A stretch of DNA of 64,000 bases from Pararhodobacter sp. (GTDB taxonomy: Bacteria; Pseudomonadota; Alphaproteobacteria; Rhodobacterales; Rhodobacteraceae): the NCBI GenBank assembly GCA_020832545.1, contig JAFIEK010000006.1, positions 62,001 through 126,000 on the forward strand, in the 5' to 3' direction. The notes beneath the pieces are model-generated. The model had not been told where the DNA came from. It searched no databases and saw nothing but the letters and a program-made list of their open reading frames with translations. The translations under genes were made by a program, and so were the position numbers. This document shows, piece by piece, positions 7,560-16,195 of the stretch. Numbering within the stretch: position 1 is the first letter of the stretch; each line of letters starts with the position of its first letter.

Positions 7560-8435
7560 GTGAAAACCCGCTACACCTTTGGCGGTGATGAGCACATCTT
7601 CGTCGAAATGGATGACGAGATGTCGCTTGAGGCCTTTTTCAAGGCCATCGCCATCGCCCGTGCCGTCGAGGCCGCAAAAATCGAGGGCGTGACCGAGATC
7701 CTGCCCGCAAACGCCTCGTTCGAGGTCCGTTTCAACCCTGACGTCATCCATCCTGATGTGATGATGGCCCGGTTGAAAGAGCTGGAAGGCGCGGCCAACA
7801 ACGCCGAGCCCCGGATGAAAACGCGCATCATCGAGGTTCCGGTCTATTATCAGGACCCCTGGACGCATGAGACGGTAATGCGCTTTCGCGAGCGCCATCA
7901 GGACCCCAACGCCACCGATCTGGAATATGCCGCGCGTATCAACGGCTATGACAGTGTCGAAGCGTTCATCGAGGCGCATCATGCGAACCCGTGGTTCGTG
8001 TCGATGGTCGGTTTTGTGTCAGGCCTGCCGTTCCTTTACCAACTGGTCGAGCGTGAGAAACAGATCGAGGTGCCCAAATATCTGCGACCGCGCACCGACA
8101 CGCCCAAACAGACAGTCGGCTATGGTGGCTGCTTCTCATGCATCTATTCGGTGCGTGGGGCGGGCGGGTACCAGATGTTCGGCATCACGCCGATGACGAT
8201 CTATGACCCCGAACAGAAGGTCTCGTATCTCAAGGACTTTCTGGTGTTCTTCAAGCCCGGCGACATCGTGAAATGGAAGCCGATCGACCGCGCTGAGTAT
8301 GACAGCATTCTCGAACAGGTCGCGGCGGGCACCTATACGCCGCGCATGGCCGAGGTGGAGTTCGATCTCGATGCGTTCAACGCCGATATGTCTGGCACCA
8401 ACGCGAAGCTGATGGAGGCTCTCAATGGCAATTAA
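7560..8435 (+). CDS. pxpB: KipI-type carboxyltransferase subunit, 5-oxoprolinase subunit B-like
   Basis: 291 residues from a GTG with a strong AGGAGGG nine bases upstream. The chain matches the KipI (COG2049, 'allophanate hydrolase subunit 1') family, with the hallmark block NPWFVSMVGFVSGLPFLYQL and then TVGYGGCFSCIYSVRGAGGYQMFG. It is longer than plain PxpB (about 230-240 residues); the extra parts resemble the first half of the carboxyltransferase domain of urea carboxylase. Together with the next gene it should form the catalytic carboxyl-transfer or ATP-using half-enzyme. It overlaps the next gene by 11 bases. Confidence 0.85.
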   Translation: MKTRYTFGGDEHIFVEMDDEMSLEAFFKAIAIARAVEAAKIEGVTEILPANASFEVRFNPDVIHPDVMMARLKELEGAANNAEPRMKTRIIEVPVYYQDPWTHETVMRFRERHQDPNATDLEYAARINGYDSVEAFIEAHHANPWFVSMVGFVSGLPFLYQLVEREKQIEVPKYLRPRTDTPKQTVGYGGCFSCIYSVRGAGGYQMFGITPMTIYDPEQKVSYLKDFLVFFKPGDIVKWKPIDRAEYDSILEQVAAGTYTPRMAEVEFDLDAFNADMSGTNAKLMEALNGN

Positions 8436-9399
8436 GGTCAGAAAGGCCGGGCTTTCCACCACCATTCAGGATATGGGACGCCCCGGATATTTCCATCTTG
8501 GTATCCCCGAGGGCGGTGCGATGGACCGCTTTTCAATGCGGGTGGCCAATATGCTGGTTGGCAATGACGAAGGCGCGGCGGGGCTTGAAGCCGTGTTCAT
8601 GGGGCCTGAGCTGGAATTCACCAAAGACACCTGGGTTGCGGCCACAGGGGCCACCATGCCGATCCTGCTGGACGGCGAGCCGCGTGAGGGCTGGAGCGCG
8701 TTTCCGGTCAAGGCCGGGCAGGTGCTCAGCTTTGGGTTTCTGAAAGAGGGCGCGCGCGTCTATCTGGCCTTTGCCGGCGGGATCGATACGCCGATGCAGC
8801 TTGGCTCACGCTCCACATATCCGATCGGCGCACTGGGCGGTGTGAATGGCCGCGCCATTGCGGTGGGGGATGAGCTGCCGCTGGGCACGCCGGGCAAGAC
8901 GGCGGCGCGCAGTGTCGATGCCGCGCTCTTGCGCCCCAAACAATCGCCGGTGGCGCTGCGGGCCTTGCCGGGGCTCTACTGGCACCGCATCACCGAGGCT
9001 TCGCAAGAGAAGTTCTTTGCCGAAGACTGGACCGTTGCGCCTGAGGCCGACCGCATGGGCTACCGCTTCCGCGGCGGCGCACCGATGGAGTTTGTGCCGC
9101 GCGAACAGCCCTTCGGGGCCGGGTCGGACCCGTCGAATATTGTCGATGGCTGCTATTCCTACGGCTCCATTCAGGTGCCCGGTGGGACCGAGCCGATCGT
9201 TCTACACCGCGATGCGGTGTCAGGCGGGGGGTACTTCACCATCGGCGCGGTGATTTCCGCCGATATGGACCTGATCGGACAGCTGCAACCGAACACGAAA
9301 GTCCGTTTCGTCAAGGTGGATATGGAAACGGCACTGGCTGCGCGCAAGGACCGGCGCGCGCGGCTTCAGAAAATCCGGGAGGCACTGGCGGCGGGCTGA
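8425..9399 (+). CDS. pxpC: KipA-type carboxyltransferase subunit, 5-oxoprolinase subunit C-like
   Basis: 324 residues, typical for KipA/PxpC ('biotin-dependent carboxyltransferase', COG1984). Recognisable blocks are KAGLSTTIQDMGRPGY at the N-terminus, PEGGAMDRFSMRVANMLVGN, and the centre YLAFAGGIDTPMQLGSRSTY with GGVNGRAIAVGDEL. KipI plus KipA correspond to the two halves of the carboxyltransferase domain of urea carboxylase and also to PxpB/PxpC of 5-oxoprolinase. With a biotin carrier and biotin carboxylase just upstream, a complete split biotin-dependent carboxylase is encoded. The likely acceptor is a lactam or ureido nitrogen, which is inference. Confidence 0.87.
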   Translation: MAIKVRKAGLSTTIQDMGRPGYFHLGIPEGGAMDRFSMRVANMLVGNDEGAAGLEAVFMGPELEFTKDTWVAATGATMPILLDGEPREGWSAFPVKAGQVLSFGFLKEGARVYLAFAGGIDTPMQLGSRSTYPIGALGGVNGRAIAVGDELPLGTPGKTAARSVDAALLRPKQSPVALRALPGLYWHRITEASQEKFFAEDWTVAPEADRMGYRFRGGAPMEFVPREQPFGAGSDPSNIVDGCYSYGSIQVPGGTEPIVLHRDAVSGGGYFTIGAVISADMDLIGQLQPNTKVRFVKVDMETALAARKDRRARLQKIREALAAG

Positions 9400-9482
9400 C
9401 CCGCGCCCGCCAGCGCTGCCCTTTCAACGAAAACCGTGGCGTCAACCACGGCCAACGACCCGCAACAGAGGAGATCTGAACG

Positions 9483-10556
9483 ATGACTCATGCCATGAGA
9501 ACACTTGCCCTTTTGGGGGCGACCGCGCTTGTGCCCTTCGCGGCCAGCGCCGATGACGCCTGGTACCCGTTCCCGGCGCAGGCGATTGAGCCCGCCTTTG
9601 CCACCGACGGCGAGTCCGTCGCGGTGGATTATGTGCCGCTTGAAGCGGCCTCGCAGCCTTGGAACATCTGCGTCTCGTTCCCGCATATGAAAGACGCCTA
9701 TTGGCTGGGCGTCAACTACGGCGTGATCGAGGAAGCGCGGCGTCTGGGCGTGCGTATGTCCGTGGTCGAGGCCGATGGCTACACCGAACTGCCCCGCCAG
9801 ATCAGCCAGATCGAAGACTGCGTTTCGGCGGGTGCGGATGCGGTGATCATCGGCGCGATCTCGTTCGACGGGCTGAACAGTCTGGTGCGCGAAGTGGCCG
9901 CTCAGGATATTCCGGTGATCGACGTGATCAACGGCATGTCCTCAACCGATCTGACCGCCAAGTCGCTGGTTTCGTTCCATACCATGGGCTATGAGACTGG
10001 CCGCTATCTTGCCGAGGCCCACCCGGCGGGCAGCGATGAAGTTTCGGTGGGCTGGTTCCCCGGGCCTGCGGGCGCGGGCTGGGTGGAAGCGGCGCATCGC
10101 GGCTTCATGGAGGCGGTCGAAGGCTCGGCCGTGCGCGTGCTGGAACCGCGCTATGGTGACACGGGCCGCGAGGTGCAGCAGCGTCTTGTCGAGGACGTGC
10201 TGACCGCCAACCCCGAGGTGCGCTATGTCGCGGGCACCGCCGTGACCGCCGAGGCCGCGCAAGGCGTGGTGCGCGAGCGCGGGTTGCAAGGCCAGGTCGA
10301 TATTCTGGCCTTCTACATGACGCCGGGTGTCTATACCGGCATCCAGCGCGGCATGATCCTGGGCGCACCTGCGGATTCGATGGTCATTCAGGGCCGGATC
10401 GCTGTCGATCAGGCGGTGCGCGCGCTGGAGGGCGAAGAGCTGATCCGCCATGTCGGGCCGCAGATCTTTGTGGTCGATCAGGATAACATCGCCGAGATTG
10501 CCCGCGATGCGATCCTGCCGCCTGACGGCTTTTCGCCGGTGTTCAGCGTCAACTGA
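9483..10556 (+). CDS. TorT-like periplasmic substrate-binding protein
   Basis: 357 residues with a signal peptide cut near ASA-DDAW (residues 23/24) and a preceding GAGGAG ribosome site. The mature part has the type I periplasmic-binding fold, and its block NICVSFPHMKDAYWLGVNYG (61-80) together with ADAVIIGAISFDGLN and VIDVINGMSS is what I associate with the TorT family. E. coli TorT binds TMAO for the TorS kinase, but no tor genes occur here; instead a ribose-type ABC ATPase and permease follow. I therefore read it as the solute receptor of that transporter, with a small methylated or cyclic nitrogen compound as a plausible ligand. The 83-base gap before it contains a 6-bp hairpin (9434-9451). 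Confidence 0.82.
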   Translation: MTHAMRTLALLGATALVPFAASADDAWYPFPAQAIEPAFATDGESVAVDYVPLEAASQPWNICVSFPHMKDAYWLGVNYGVIEEARRLGVRMSVVEADGYTELPRQISQIEDCVSAGADAVIIGAISFDGLNSLVREVAAQDIPVIDVINGMSSTDLTAKSLVSFHTMGYETGRYLAEAHPAGSDEVSVGWFPGPAGAGWVEAAHRGFMEAVEGSAVRVLEPRYGDTGREVQQRLVEDVLTANPEVRYVAGTAVTAEAAQGVVRERGLQGQVDILAFYMTPGVYTGIQRGMILGAPADSMVIQGRIAVDQAVRALEGEELIRHVGPQIFVVDQDNIAEIARDAILPPDGFSPVFSVN

Positions 10557-10563
10557 TGACAAC

Positions 10564-10591
10564 GCGCAGGCCGGTGTTTCCCGGCCTGCGC
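10564..10591 (+). other. Hairpin after the binding-protein gene
   Basis: GCGCAGGCCGG (10564-10574) and CCGGCCTGCGC (10581-10591) form a perfect 11-bp stem with a six-base loop, starting 7 bases after the binding-protein stop codon. There is no T-run, so it is not a classical terminator. Such stems between binding-protein and transporter genes commonly stabilise the upstream mRNA and lower downstream expression, giving excess binding protein. Confidence 0.65.
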
Positions 10592-10625
10592 CCCTTGCCC
10601 GTATCCCGGGCCGCAAAGGCACGCC

Positions 10626-12128
10626 ATGACGCAGCCCCCATTGATCAGCACGCACGATCTGAGCAAGGCCTATCCCGGCGTCAAGGCGCTGGACAGTGTG
10701 GATTTCGACCTGCGCGCCGGTGAGGTGCATGTGCTTTTCGGCGAGAATGGCGCGGGAAAGTCAACACTGATCTCGCTTCTGGCCGGGGCGAATACCCCCA
10801 CATCGGGCGAGGTCCGCGTGAATGGCCAGCCGGTGAGTATTGCCTCGGTCGCCGAGGCGCAGGCGCTTGGAATTTATACCGTTTTTCAGGAGTTCTCGCT
10901 GATCCCCACAATGAGTGTGGCCGAGAACATCTTTCTGGGGCGTGAGCCAAAGGCCGGCCCCTTCGTCAACCACCGCCTGATGCGGCGCGAGGCGGCGCGG
11001 ATGCTGGCTGAGCGCGGCTTTGAGATCGACCCGGCTGCGATGGTCGCGCAACTGCCGCGCGCCCAGCAGCAGATGGTCGAGATTGCCAAGGCGTTTCACG
11101 GCGATCTGTCGGTGCTGATCCTTGATGAGCCCACCGCCTCGCTCAGCAACCGTGAGGTTGATCATCTGTTCGAGTTTGTCTTGCGGATGAAGGCGGCGGG
11201 GCTGGGGATCATCTATATCTCGCACCGCATCAATGAATTCGCCCGCATCGCCGACCGGGTGACGGTGCTGCGCGACGGCGCGAAAATTGATACCGTGGCG
11301 ATGTCGGACACCAATGATCAGGCGCTCATTGCCATGATGGCCGGGCGCGAGATCACCGATGTCTATCCGCAGATCAACCACGCACCCGGCGAGGTGGTGC
11401 TGAACGTTGAAAACCTGCACGCCTGGGGCGTGGACGGGGTTGATCTGAGCGTGCGCCGGGGCGAGGTGCTGGGCATTGCGGGGCTGGTTGGATCAGGCAA
11501 GTCACGGATGTTTCGCGCCATTGCCGGGGTCAACGCCACCCGCGAAGGCCGTGTGCAGTTCCGGGGCAAGGACATAACCGGCCAGATCACCCGCAAGGTG
11601 ATGGCGGCGGGGCTTTACTACCTGACCTCGGATCGCAAGCACGAGGGGCTGAACATGGCCGCCCCCGCAACCGATAACCTGACCATCGATCTGATGATGG
11701 GAAGCTGCGCCAATGGCCCGTTCCTGCGCCACCGGGCGATCGGACAGGAGATGGCGCGCATCTTTGATCATGTCGAACTGCACGCCCATTACCGCGCCCG
11801 CACCATTGCCCAACTGTCCGGTGGGAACCAGCAGAAGGTTCTGTTTGCAAAGAGTTTTTGTCATGGCAGCGAGCTTTACATCTTTGACGAGCCCACGGTT
11901 GGCGTAGACATGGGCACGCGCGCGGCCCTCTACCGGCTGATCGCCGAACTGGCCGAGGCGGGCAAGGCGGTGGTGGTCATTTCATCCGATCTGCCCGAGG
12001 TGATGAACCTTGCCAACCGGGTGGTGGTGATGGCCCAGGGCCGGGTCAGCGCCGAACTGACGGGCGATGCGATCAACGAAGCCGACATCCTGAAACACTT
12101 CTTCCAAGAGACCGGAGCAGACGCATGA
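10626..12128 (+). CDS. Ribose-type (RbsA/MglA-like) ABC transporter ATPase
   Basis: 500 residues with two tandem ABC domains, as in carbohydrate-uptake CUT2 transporters. The first has Walker A GENGAGKST (39-47) and Walker B VLILDEPTASLS. The second has a modified Walker A GLVGSGKSR, signature LSGGNQQKVLFAK and Walker B LYIFDEPTVGVD. Degeneration of the second site is normal in this family. It overlaps the permease gene by four bases. Although the family is best known for sugars, CUT2 systems also carry other small solutes, and the TorT-like receptor argues against a simple sugar. Confidence 0.9.
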   Translation: MTQPPLISTHDLSKAYPGVKALDSVDFDLRAGEVHVLFGENGAGKSTLISLLAGANTPTSGEVRVNGQPVSIASVAEAQALGIYTVFQEFSLIPTMSVAENIFLGREPKAGPFVNHRLMRREAARMLAERGFEIDPAAMVAQLPRAQQQMVEIAKAFHGDLSVLILDEPTASLSNREVDHLFEFVLRMKAAGLGIIYISHRINEFARIADRVTVLRDGAKIDTVAMSDTNDQALIAMMAGREITDVYPQINHAPGEVVLNVENLHAWGVDGVDLSVRRGEVLGIAGLVGSGKSRMFRAIAGVNATREGRVQFRGKDITGQITRKVMAAGLYYLTSDRKHEGLNMAAPATDNLTIDLMMGSCANGPFLRHRAIGQEMARIFDHVELHAHYRARTIAQLSGGNQQKVLFAKSFCHGSELYIFDEPTVGVDMGTRAALYRLIAELAEAGKAVVVISSDLPEVMNLANRVVVMAQGRVSAELTGDAINEADILKHFFQETGADA

Positions 12129-13138
12129 ACACGGCCACCGAAACCCGCTTTTCGCCGTTGAGGATTGCCAGAACGGTCTTTATCCGGGTGGGGGTGCTGC
12201 CCTTTCTGCTGGCCGCGGCGCTGGTGGTGTTCTCGCTCACTTCGCAGGCCTTTCTGACCACGCAGAACCTGATCAATGTGGGGCGGCAGTCGGTCTATCT
12301 GATTCTGGTGTCGATGGGGCAGATGCTGGTGCTGATATCGGGCGGGTTCGATCTGTCGGTGGGCATGGTGATCGCGCTCAGTTCCGTGGTTTCGGCCATG
12401 ACCATGGTTGCATTGATGCCGATGTTCCCTGATGCCGTCTGGCTGGTGATCGCGCTGGGGGCGCTGGCGGGTTTTGCGGTGGCGGCGGTGGTTGGCGCGC
12501 TCAATGGTGTGGGCGTGGCGGTCTTTGGCGTATCGCCCTTCATCATGACGCTGGGCGTGGCCTCGGCAGGCGCCGGGCTGGCGCTGTTTCTGACCGGGGG
12601 CGTGCCGGTGTCGAACCTGCCGTTCACCTTTGGCGATACCTTCGGTTTTGGCCGGATATGGAACGTGCCGGTGCCGGTTCTGATCGCGATCGTGGTGATC
12701 TTTGTGATGTGGATCTATATGGCGCATATGCGCAACGGCGCGCAGATCTATGCGGTGGGCGGCAATATCAAGGCGGCCAATCTGTCAGGCATCGATACGC
12801 GGCGCACGCTGATCCGGGTCTATGTGATCTGCGCGCTTCTGGCAGGGCTGACAGGGCTTTTGCTGACCGCGCGGGTTGAGACGGGGGACGCCAACATGGG
12901 CAGCAGCATGGCGCTTGAATCGATTGCGGCCTGTGTGATTGCCGGTGTGTCCCTGCGCGGCGGGATCGGCCGGGTGGAGAATGTGGTGCTGGGCGGGTTC
13001 TTCATCATTCTGGTGCAGAACGGGATGAACCTGGCGCAGATCAGCTCGTATATGCAGATGGTGGTGCTGGGCTCGCTTCTGATTCTGGCCGTGGTGTTCG
13101 ATCAGCTGCGCTACCGGATGATCATGGGCCAGCGGTGA
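12125..13138 (+). CDS. Ribose-type (RbsC-like) ABC transporter permease
   Basis: 337 residues with about nine or ten membrane helices. Family blocks include LVSMGQMLVLISGGFDLSVG near the N-terminus, YAVGGNIKAANLSGIDTRRT in the cytoplasmic loop that contacts the ATPase, and a C-terminal GGIGRVENVVLGGFFI. A homodimer with the ATPase and TorT-like protein would make a complete importer. It is the last gene of the operon and converges on a PLP-lyase gene about 60 bases downstream. I see no strong terminator in that gap. Confidence 0.9.
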   Translation: MNTATETRFSPLRIARTVFIRVGVLPFLLAAALVVFSLTSQAFLTTQNLINVGRQSVYLILVSMGQMLVLISGGFDLSVGMVIALSSVVSAMTMVALMPMFPDAVWLVIALGALAGFAVAAVVGALNGVGVAVFGVSPFIMTLGVASAGAGLALFLTGGVPVSNLPFTFGDTFGFGRIWNVPVPVLIAIVVIFVMWIYMAHMRNGAQIYAVGGNIKAANLSGIDTRRTLIRVYVICALLAGLTGLLLTARVETGDANMGSSMALESIAACVIAGVSLRGGIGRVENVVLGGFFIILVQNGMNLAQISSYMQMVVLGSLLILAVVFDQLRYRMIMGQR

Positions 13139-13198
13139 GCCATAAGCGATAGATGCGGGTGCGGCGCGAGGGTGAATGTGTGGCGTCGCGCGCCTACC

Positions 13199-14230
13199 TT
13201 ACTCGGTCAGAAAGGCAAGCACGCGCGCCTTTGCGCCAAGCTCCAGCCCGTTGAGCAAGGCTGCCATACCCGCCCCGCCCGAGGGGGTAGTCACCAGTCC
13301 TTGTGCGGCCAGCAGCGCCACGCCGCGTGCGGCCTCTTCCTCGGTGATGGTCACGAACAGGTCGGCATCGCGCGACAAGCCGTGCAGGGCGATCATCGAG
13401 GGCGTCTTGCAATCCAGCCGTCCCATGCTTGAGACCGGACCCTTTGCCTCGGACAACTGACCGGCGAGAATGCTGTCCATCAGGGCGGGCGCGGCCATCG
13501 GCTCCACCACGATGATCTGCGGCTTGTCTGCCCAAAGCCTGCGGGCATGGGCCGCCACCGCCGCCGCAAGCCCGCCAACCCCGGCTTGTATGATGATATG
13601 CGTGGGCGGATTGGCGATCTGTGCGGCGGCCTCGGCGATGAGTTGCAGATAGCCCTCCATCACCAGAAGCGGCAGCGCCGTGTAACCGCGCCATGAGCTG
13701 TCCGACAAAAGCGTCCAGCCCTGCACTTTCGCGGCGGCTTCGGCGGCTTTCATGGCGGCCTCATAGGTGGCCCCCTCGCGGACAACCTCGGCCCCTTTGG
13801 CCTTGAGCCGCGCGACAAAGGCCTCGGGCACCGTTTCGGCCAAATAGATCACCGCGCGCGCGCCGAAAGCCCGCGCTCCGGCGGCCACCGACAGCCCGTG
13901 ATTGCCTGCGCTGGCGGTGACATAGCAGCGCCCGGCAAGTGCCTGCGCCCAGTTGTCGCCCTGCACGGCCGTTTCGGCCTCGCGGGCAATGGCATGGGCC
14001 GCCCCCAATGCCTTGAAGCTGCCCAGCCCCATGCGCGCGCGCTCATCCTTCAGATGCACCTGCGCCACCTTGGCCAACCGGGCCAGCGCGGGCAGATCAA
14101 GCAACGGCGTCGGCGCGTGGGCGGGGCATTGCGCGATCAGCCGGGCCACACCCGATGCGTCACTGCGCGGCCATGGGGTATCGACGGCGAAACCCCGACC
14201 GCGCCACGGGTTTTGCAGGGTTACTGGCAT
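13199..14230 (-). CDS. PLP-dependent lyase, diaminopropionate ammonia-lyase-like
   Basis: 343 residues from the ATG at 14230; an in-frame ATG 78 bases further upstream would add a Arg/His-rich tail unlike the family. The fold-type II PLP lysine is K73 in GLGSFKALGAAHA, the substrate-binding loop is TASAGNHG (105-112), the phosphate loop is AGVGGLAAAV, and TPSGGAG lies near the C-terminus. The KALG and AGVG patterns resemble diaminopropionate ammonia-lyase, which makes pyruvate and ammonia; that enzyme is near 400 residues, so this one is short and could be a general threonine/serine dehydratase relative. It is co-directional with rsmA but 113 bases downstream. Confidence 0.75.
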   Translation of the reverse strand: MPVTLQNPWRGRGFAVDTPWPRSDASGVARLIAQCPAHAPTPLLDLPALARLAKVAQVHLKDERARMGLGSFKALGAAHAIAREAETAVQGDNWAQALAGRCYVTASAGNHGLSVAAGARAFGARAVIYLAETVPEAFVARLKAKGAEVVREGATYEAAMKAAEAAAKVQGWTLLSDSSWRGYTALPLLVMEGYLQLIAEAAAQIANPPTHIIIQAGVGGLAAAVAAHARRLWADKPQIIVVEPMAAPALMDSILAGQLSEAKGPVSSMGRLDCKTPSMIALHGLSRDADLFVTITEEEAARGVALLAAQGLVTTPSGGAGMAALLNGLELGAKARVLAFLTE

Positions 14231-14343
14231 GGATCGGCCATGGGGTGTCCCTCTTTGGCGGGTTTTGCCGCAAGCTAGCATCCTGCGGTGTGCATGTCCC
14301 GGACGCATATTTCAACAGGCTGTCGAAAACTCATTGCGCAGTG

Positions 14344-15186
14344 CTATGGGCGCTGATGCTCGATGTCGCGGGCAAGGGCGCAGAAGGCCTCCAGCGCGAT
14401 CTCTTCGGCGCGGGCGGTCGGGGCAATGCCCAGCCGGGTCAGCCGGGCTTCGATCTGCGGGTCAAGGCCGCGCAGGCTGGCGCGCAACATCTTGCGGCGC
14501 TGGTTGAAAGCGGCAGCGATCACGCGCGACAGGATCGCGGGATCGGCGGGGAAGCGCGGGGCAGGCAGGGCGGTCAGATGCACCACCGCCGAGCTGACCT
14601 TGGGCGGCGGCGAAAAGGCCTCGGGCGGCAGGGTCAGCACAATCCGCGCCTCGCAACGCCACTGCGCCAGCAGCGCGAGCCGCCCATAGGCCTTGCCACC
14701 GGGCTGCGCCACAATCCGTTCGGCCACCTCGCGCTGGAACATCAGCGTCAGGCTGTCCCAGTAGGGTGGCCATTGCGCGGGCGTCAGCCAACGTACCAGC
14801 AGTTCGGTTCCCACATTATAGGGCAGATTGGCGACCACCCGGATCGGCGGCGTCAGATGCGCCAGAGGATCAATCGCCAGCGCGTCGCCGTGGATCACCT
14901 GCAACCGCCCGGGATATGCCGCGCCGATCTCTTCCAGCGCGGGCAGGCAGCGGGCGTCCTTCTCGATGGCCAGCACCTTTCGTGCCCCTTGCGCCAGCAA
15001 CCCGCGCGTCAGTCCGCCGGGCCCGGGGCCAACCTCAAGCACATCGGCGCTCGACAGATCACCCGCTGCCCGCGCAATCCGGGCCGTGAGATTGAGATCA
15101 AGCAAAAAGTTCTGCCCCAGCGCCTTTTTCGCGCGCAGGTCGTGGCGCGCGATCACATCGCGCAGGGGCGGCAAATTGTCGATCAT
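14344..15186 (-). CDS. rsmA: 16S rRNA (adenine1518/1519-N6)-dimethyltransferase
   Basis: 280 residues. [19 protein letters not shown] opens the protein, the SAM-binding motif I is [12 protein letters not shown] (49-60), and the catalytic motif IV is NLPYNVGT starting at N120. KsgA/RsmA dimethylates two adjacent adenines in helix 45 late in 30S subunit assembly; loss gives kasugamycin resistance. Its start overlaps the end of pdxA by four bases, a pairing common across proteobacteria. Confidence 0.95.
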   Translation of the reverse strand: MIDNLPPLRDVIARHDLRAKKALGQNFLLDLNLTARIARAAGDLSSADVLEVGPGPGGLTRGLLAQGARKVLAIEKDARCLPALEEIGAAYPGRLQVIHGDALAIDPLAHLTPPIRVVANLPYNVGTELLVRWLTPAQWPPYWDSLTLMFQREVAERIVAQPGGKAYGRLALLAQWRCEARIVLTLPPEAFSPPPKVSSAVVHLTALPAPRFPADPAILSRVIAAAFNQRRKMLRASLRGLDPQIEARLTRLGIAPTARAEEIALEAFCALARDIEHQRP

Positions 15187-16154
15187 GCGCGCCGCCTTGC
15201 CATCTGGTCGGCCATCACCAACGCCGCGCGCAGGCTTGCCGGGTCAGCCAGCCCTTTGCCCGCGATGTCATAGGCGGTGCCGTGATCGGGCGAGGTGCGC
15301 ACGAAGGGCAGGCCCAGCGTGACATTTACCCCGCCCGCGAAATCGATGGTCTTGATGGGGATCAGTGCCTGATCATGATACATGCAGATCGCCGCGTCAT
15401 AGCGCGCGCGCGCGGCGGGGTGGAACATGGTGTCGGCGGGCAAAGGGCCAGTGAGGTGAAACCCCTCAGCGCGCAACCGATCCAGCACCGGGGTGATCAG
15501 CGTGATCTCGTCATCGCCCATCTTGCCGCCTTCGCCCGCATGCGGGTTCAGCCCGGCCACGGCAAGGCGCGGCGTGGGCAGGCCGAAATCACGGATCAGC
15601 CCGGCATGGGTCAGGCGGATCACGCTTTCCAGCAGCTCAGCGGTGAGGGTGCGCGGCACATCGCGCAGCGGAATATGGATGGTGGCGGGCACCACGCGCA
15701 AAGCCTCGCAGGCCAGCATCATCACCACCTCACACCCTCCCGCGAGATGGGCCAGAAACTCGGTATGGCCGGGAAAGGCAAAGCCCGCGCCATCCTGCAA
15801 CGCCTTCTTGTTGATCGGACAGGTGACCAGCGCCGAGGCTTGCCCGGCCCGCACCAGTTCCACCGCCGTTTCAATCGCTGTGATGATCCCCGACGCATTC
15901 GCCGGGTCCGGCTGGCCGGGGCGGGCAGGGGCGGCGAAGGGGATGGGCAGCACCGCCAGCACATCGCCGGGCAGTGACGCTGCGGCAGCGGGCGTATCGA
16001 TGGCCGCCCATGGGGTGCCCGCTGGCAGATGCGCGGGGTCGCCCAGCCAGATGAAGCGCGGCACATCCGCGCCGATGAGTCGCGCCACGGTCTCGGGGCC
16101 GATGCCCGCAGGATCGCCGCAACTGACGGCCAGAGGCGCGAGGCCGGGCGGCAT
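15183..16154 (-). CDS. pdxA: 4-hydroxythreonine-4-phosphate dehydrogenase
   Basis: 323 residues. Conserved PdxA blocks: [11 protein letters not shown] at the N-terminus, CPINKKALQ and FPGHTEFLA in the middle, [13 protein letters not shown], and the metal/substrate region [11 protein letters not shown] with [19 protein letters not shown] at the end. It oxidises 4-phosphohydroxy-L-threonine with NAD in the DXP-dependent route to pyridoxal phosphate. It sits between surA (41 bases upstream) and rsmA (overlapping), as in many gammaproteobacteria and alphaproteobacteria. Confidence 0.95.
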   Translation of the reverse strand: MPPGLAPLAVSCGDPAGIGPETVARLIGADVPRFIWLGDPAHLPAGTPWAAIDTPAAAASLPGDVLAVLPIPFAAPARPGQPDPANASGIITAIETAVELVRAGQASALVTCPINKKALQDGAGFAFPGHTEFLAHLAGGCEVVMMLACEALRVVPATIHIPLRDVPRTLTAELLESVIRLTHAGLIRDFGLPTPRLAVAGLNPHAGEGGKMGDDEITLITPVLDRLRAEGFHLTGPLPADTMFHPAARARYDAAICMYHDQALIPIKTIDFAGGVNVTLGLPFVRTSPDHGTAYDIAGKGLADPASLRAALVMADQMARRRA

Positions 16155-16195
16155 CGTTCAGTGCCTGGTGCGGCGGGCAGGGAACGGGCGGGACA

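Noticed and set aside
9483-13138. Torripper-type TMAO sensing (TorT-TorS-TorR) system
   Set aside because: Only a TorT-like receptor is present; the neighbours are ABC transporter genes and no kinase, regulator or TMAO reductase is close by.
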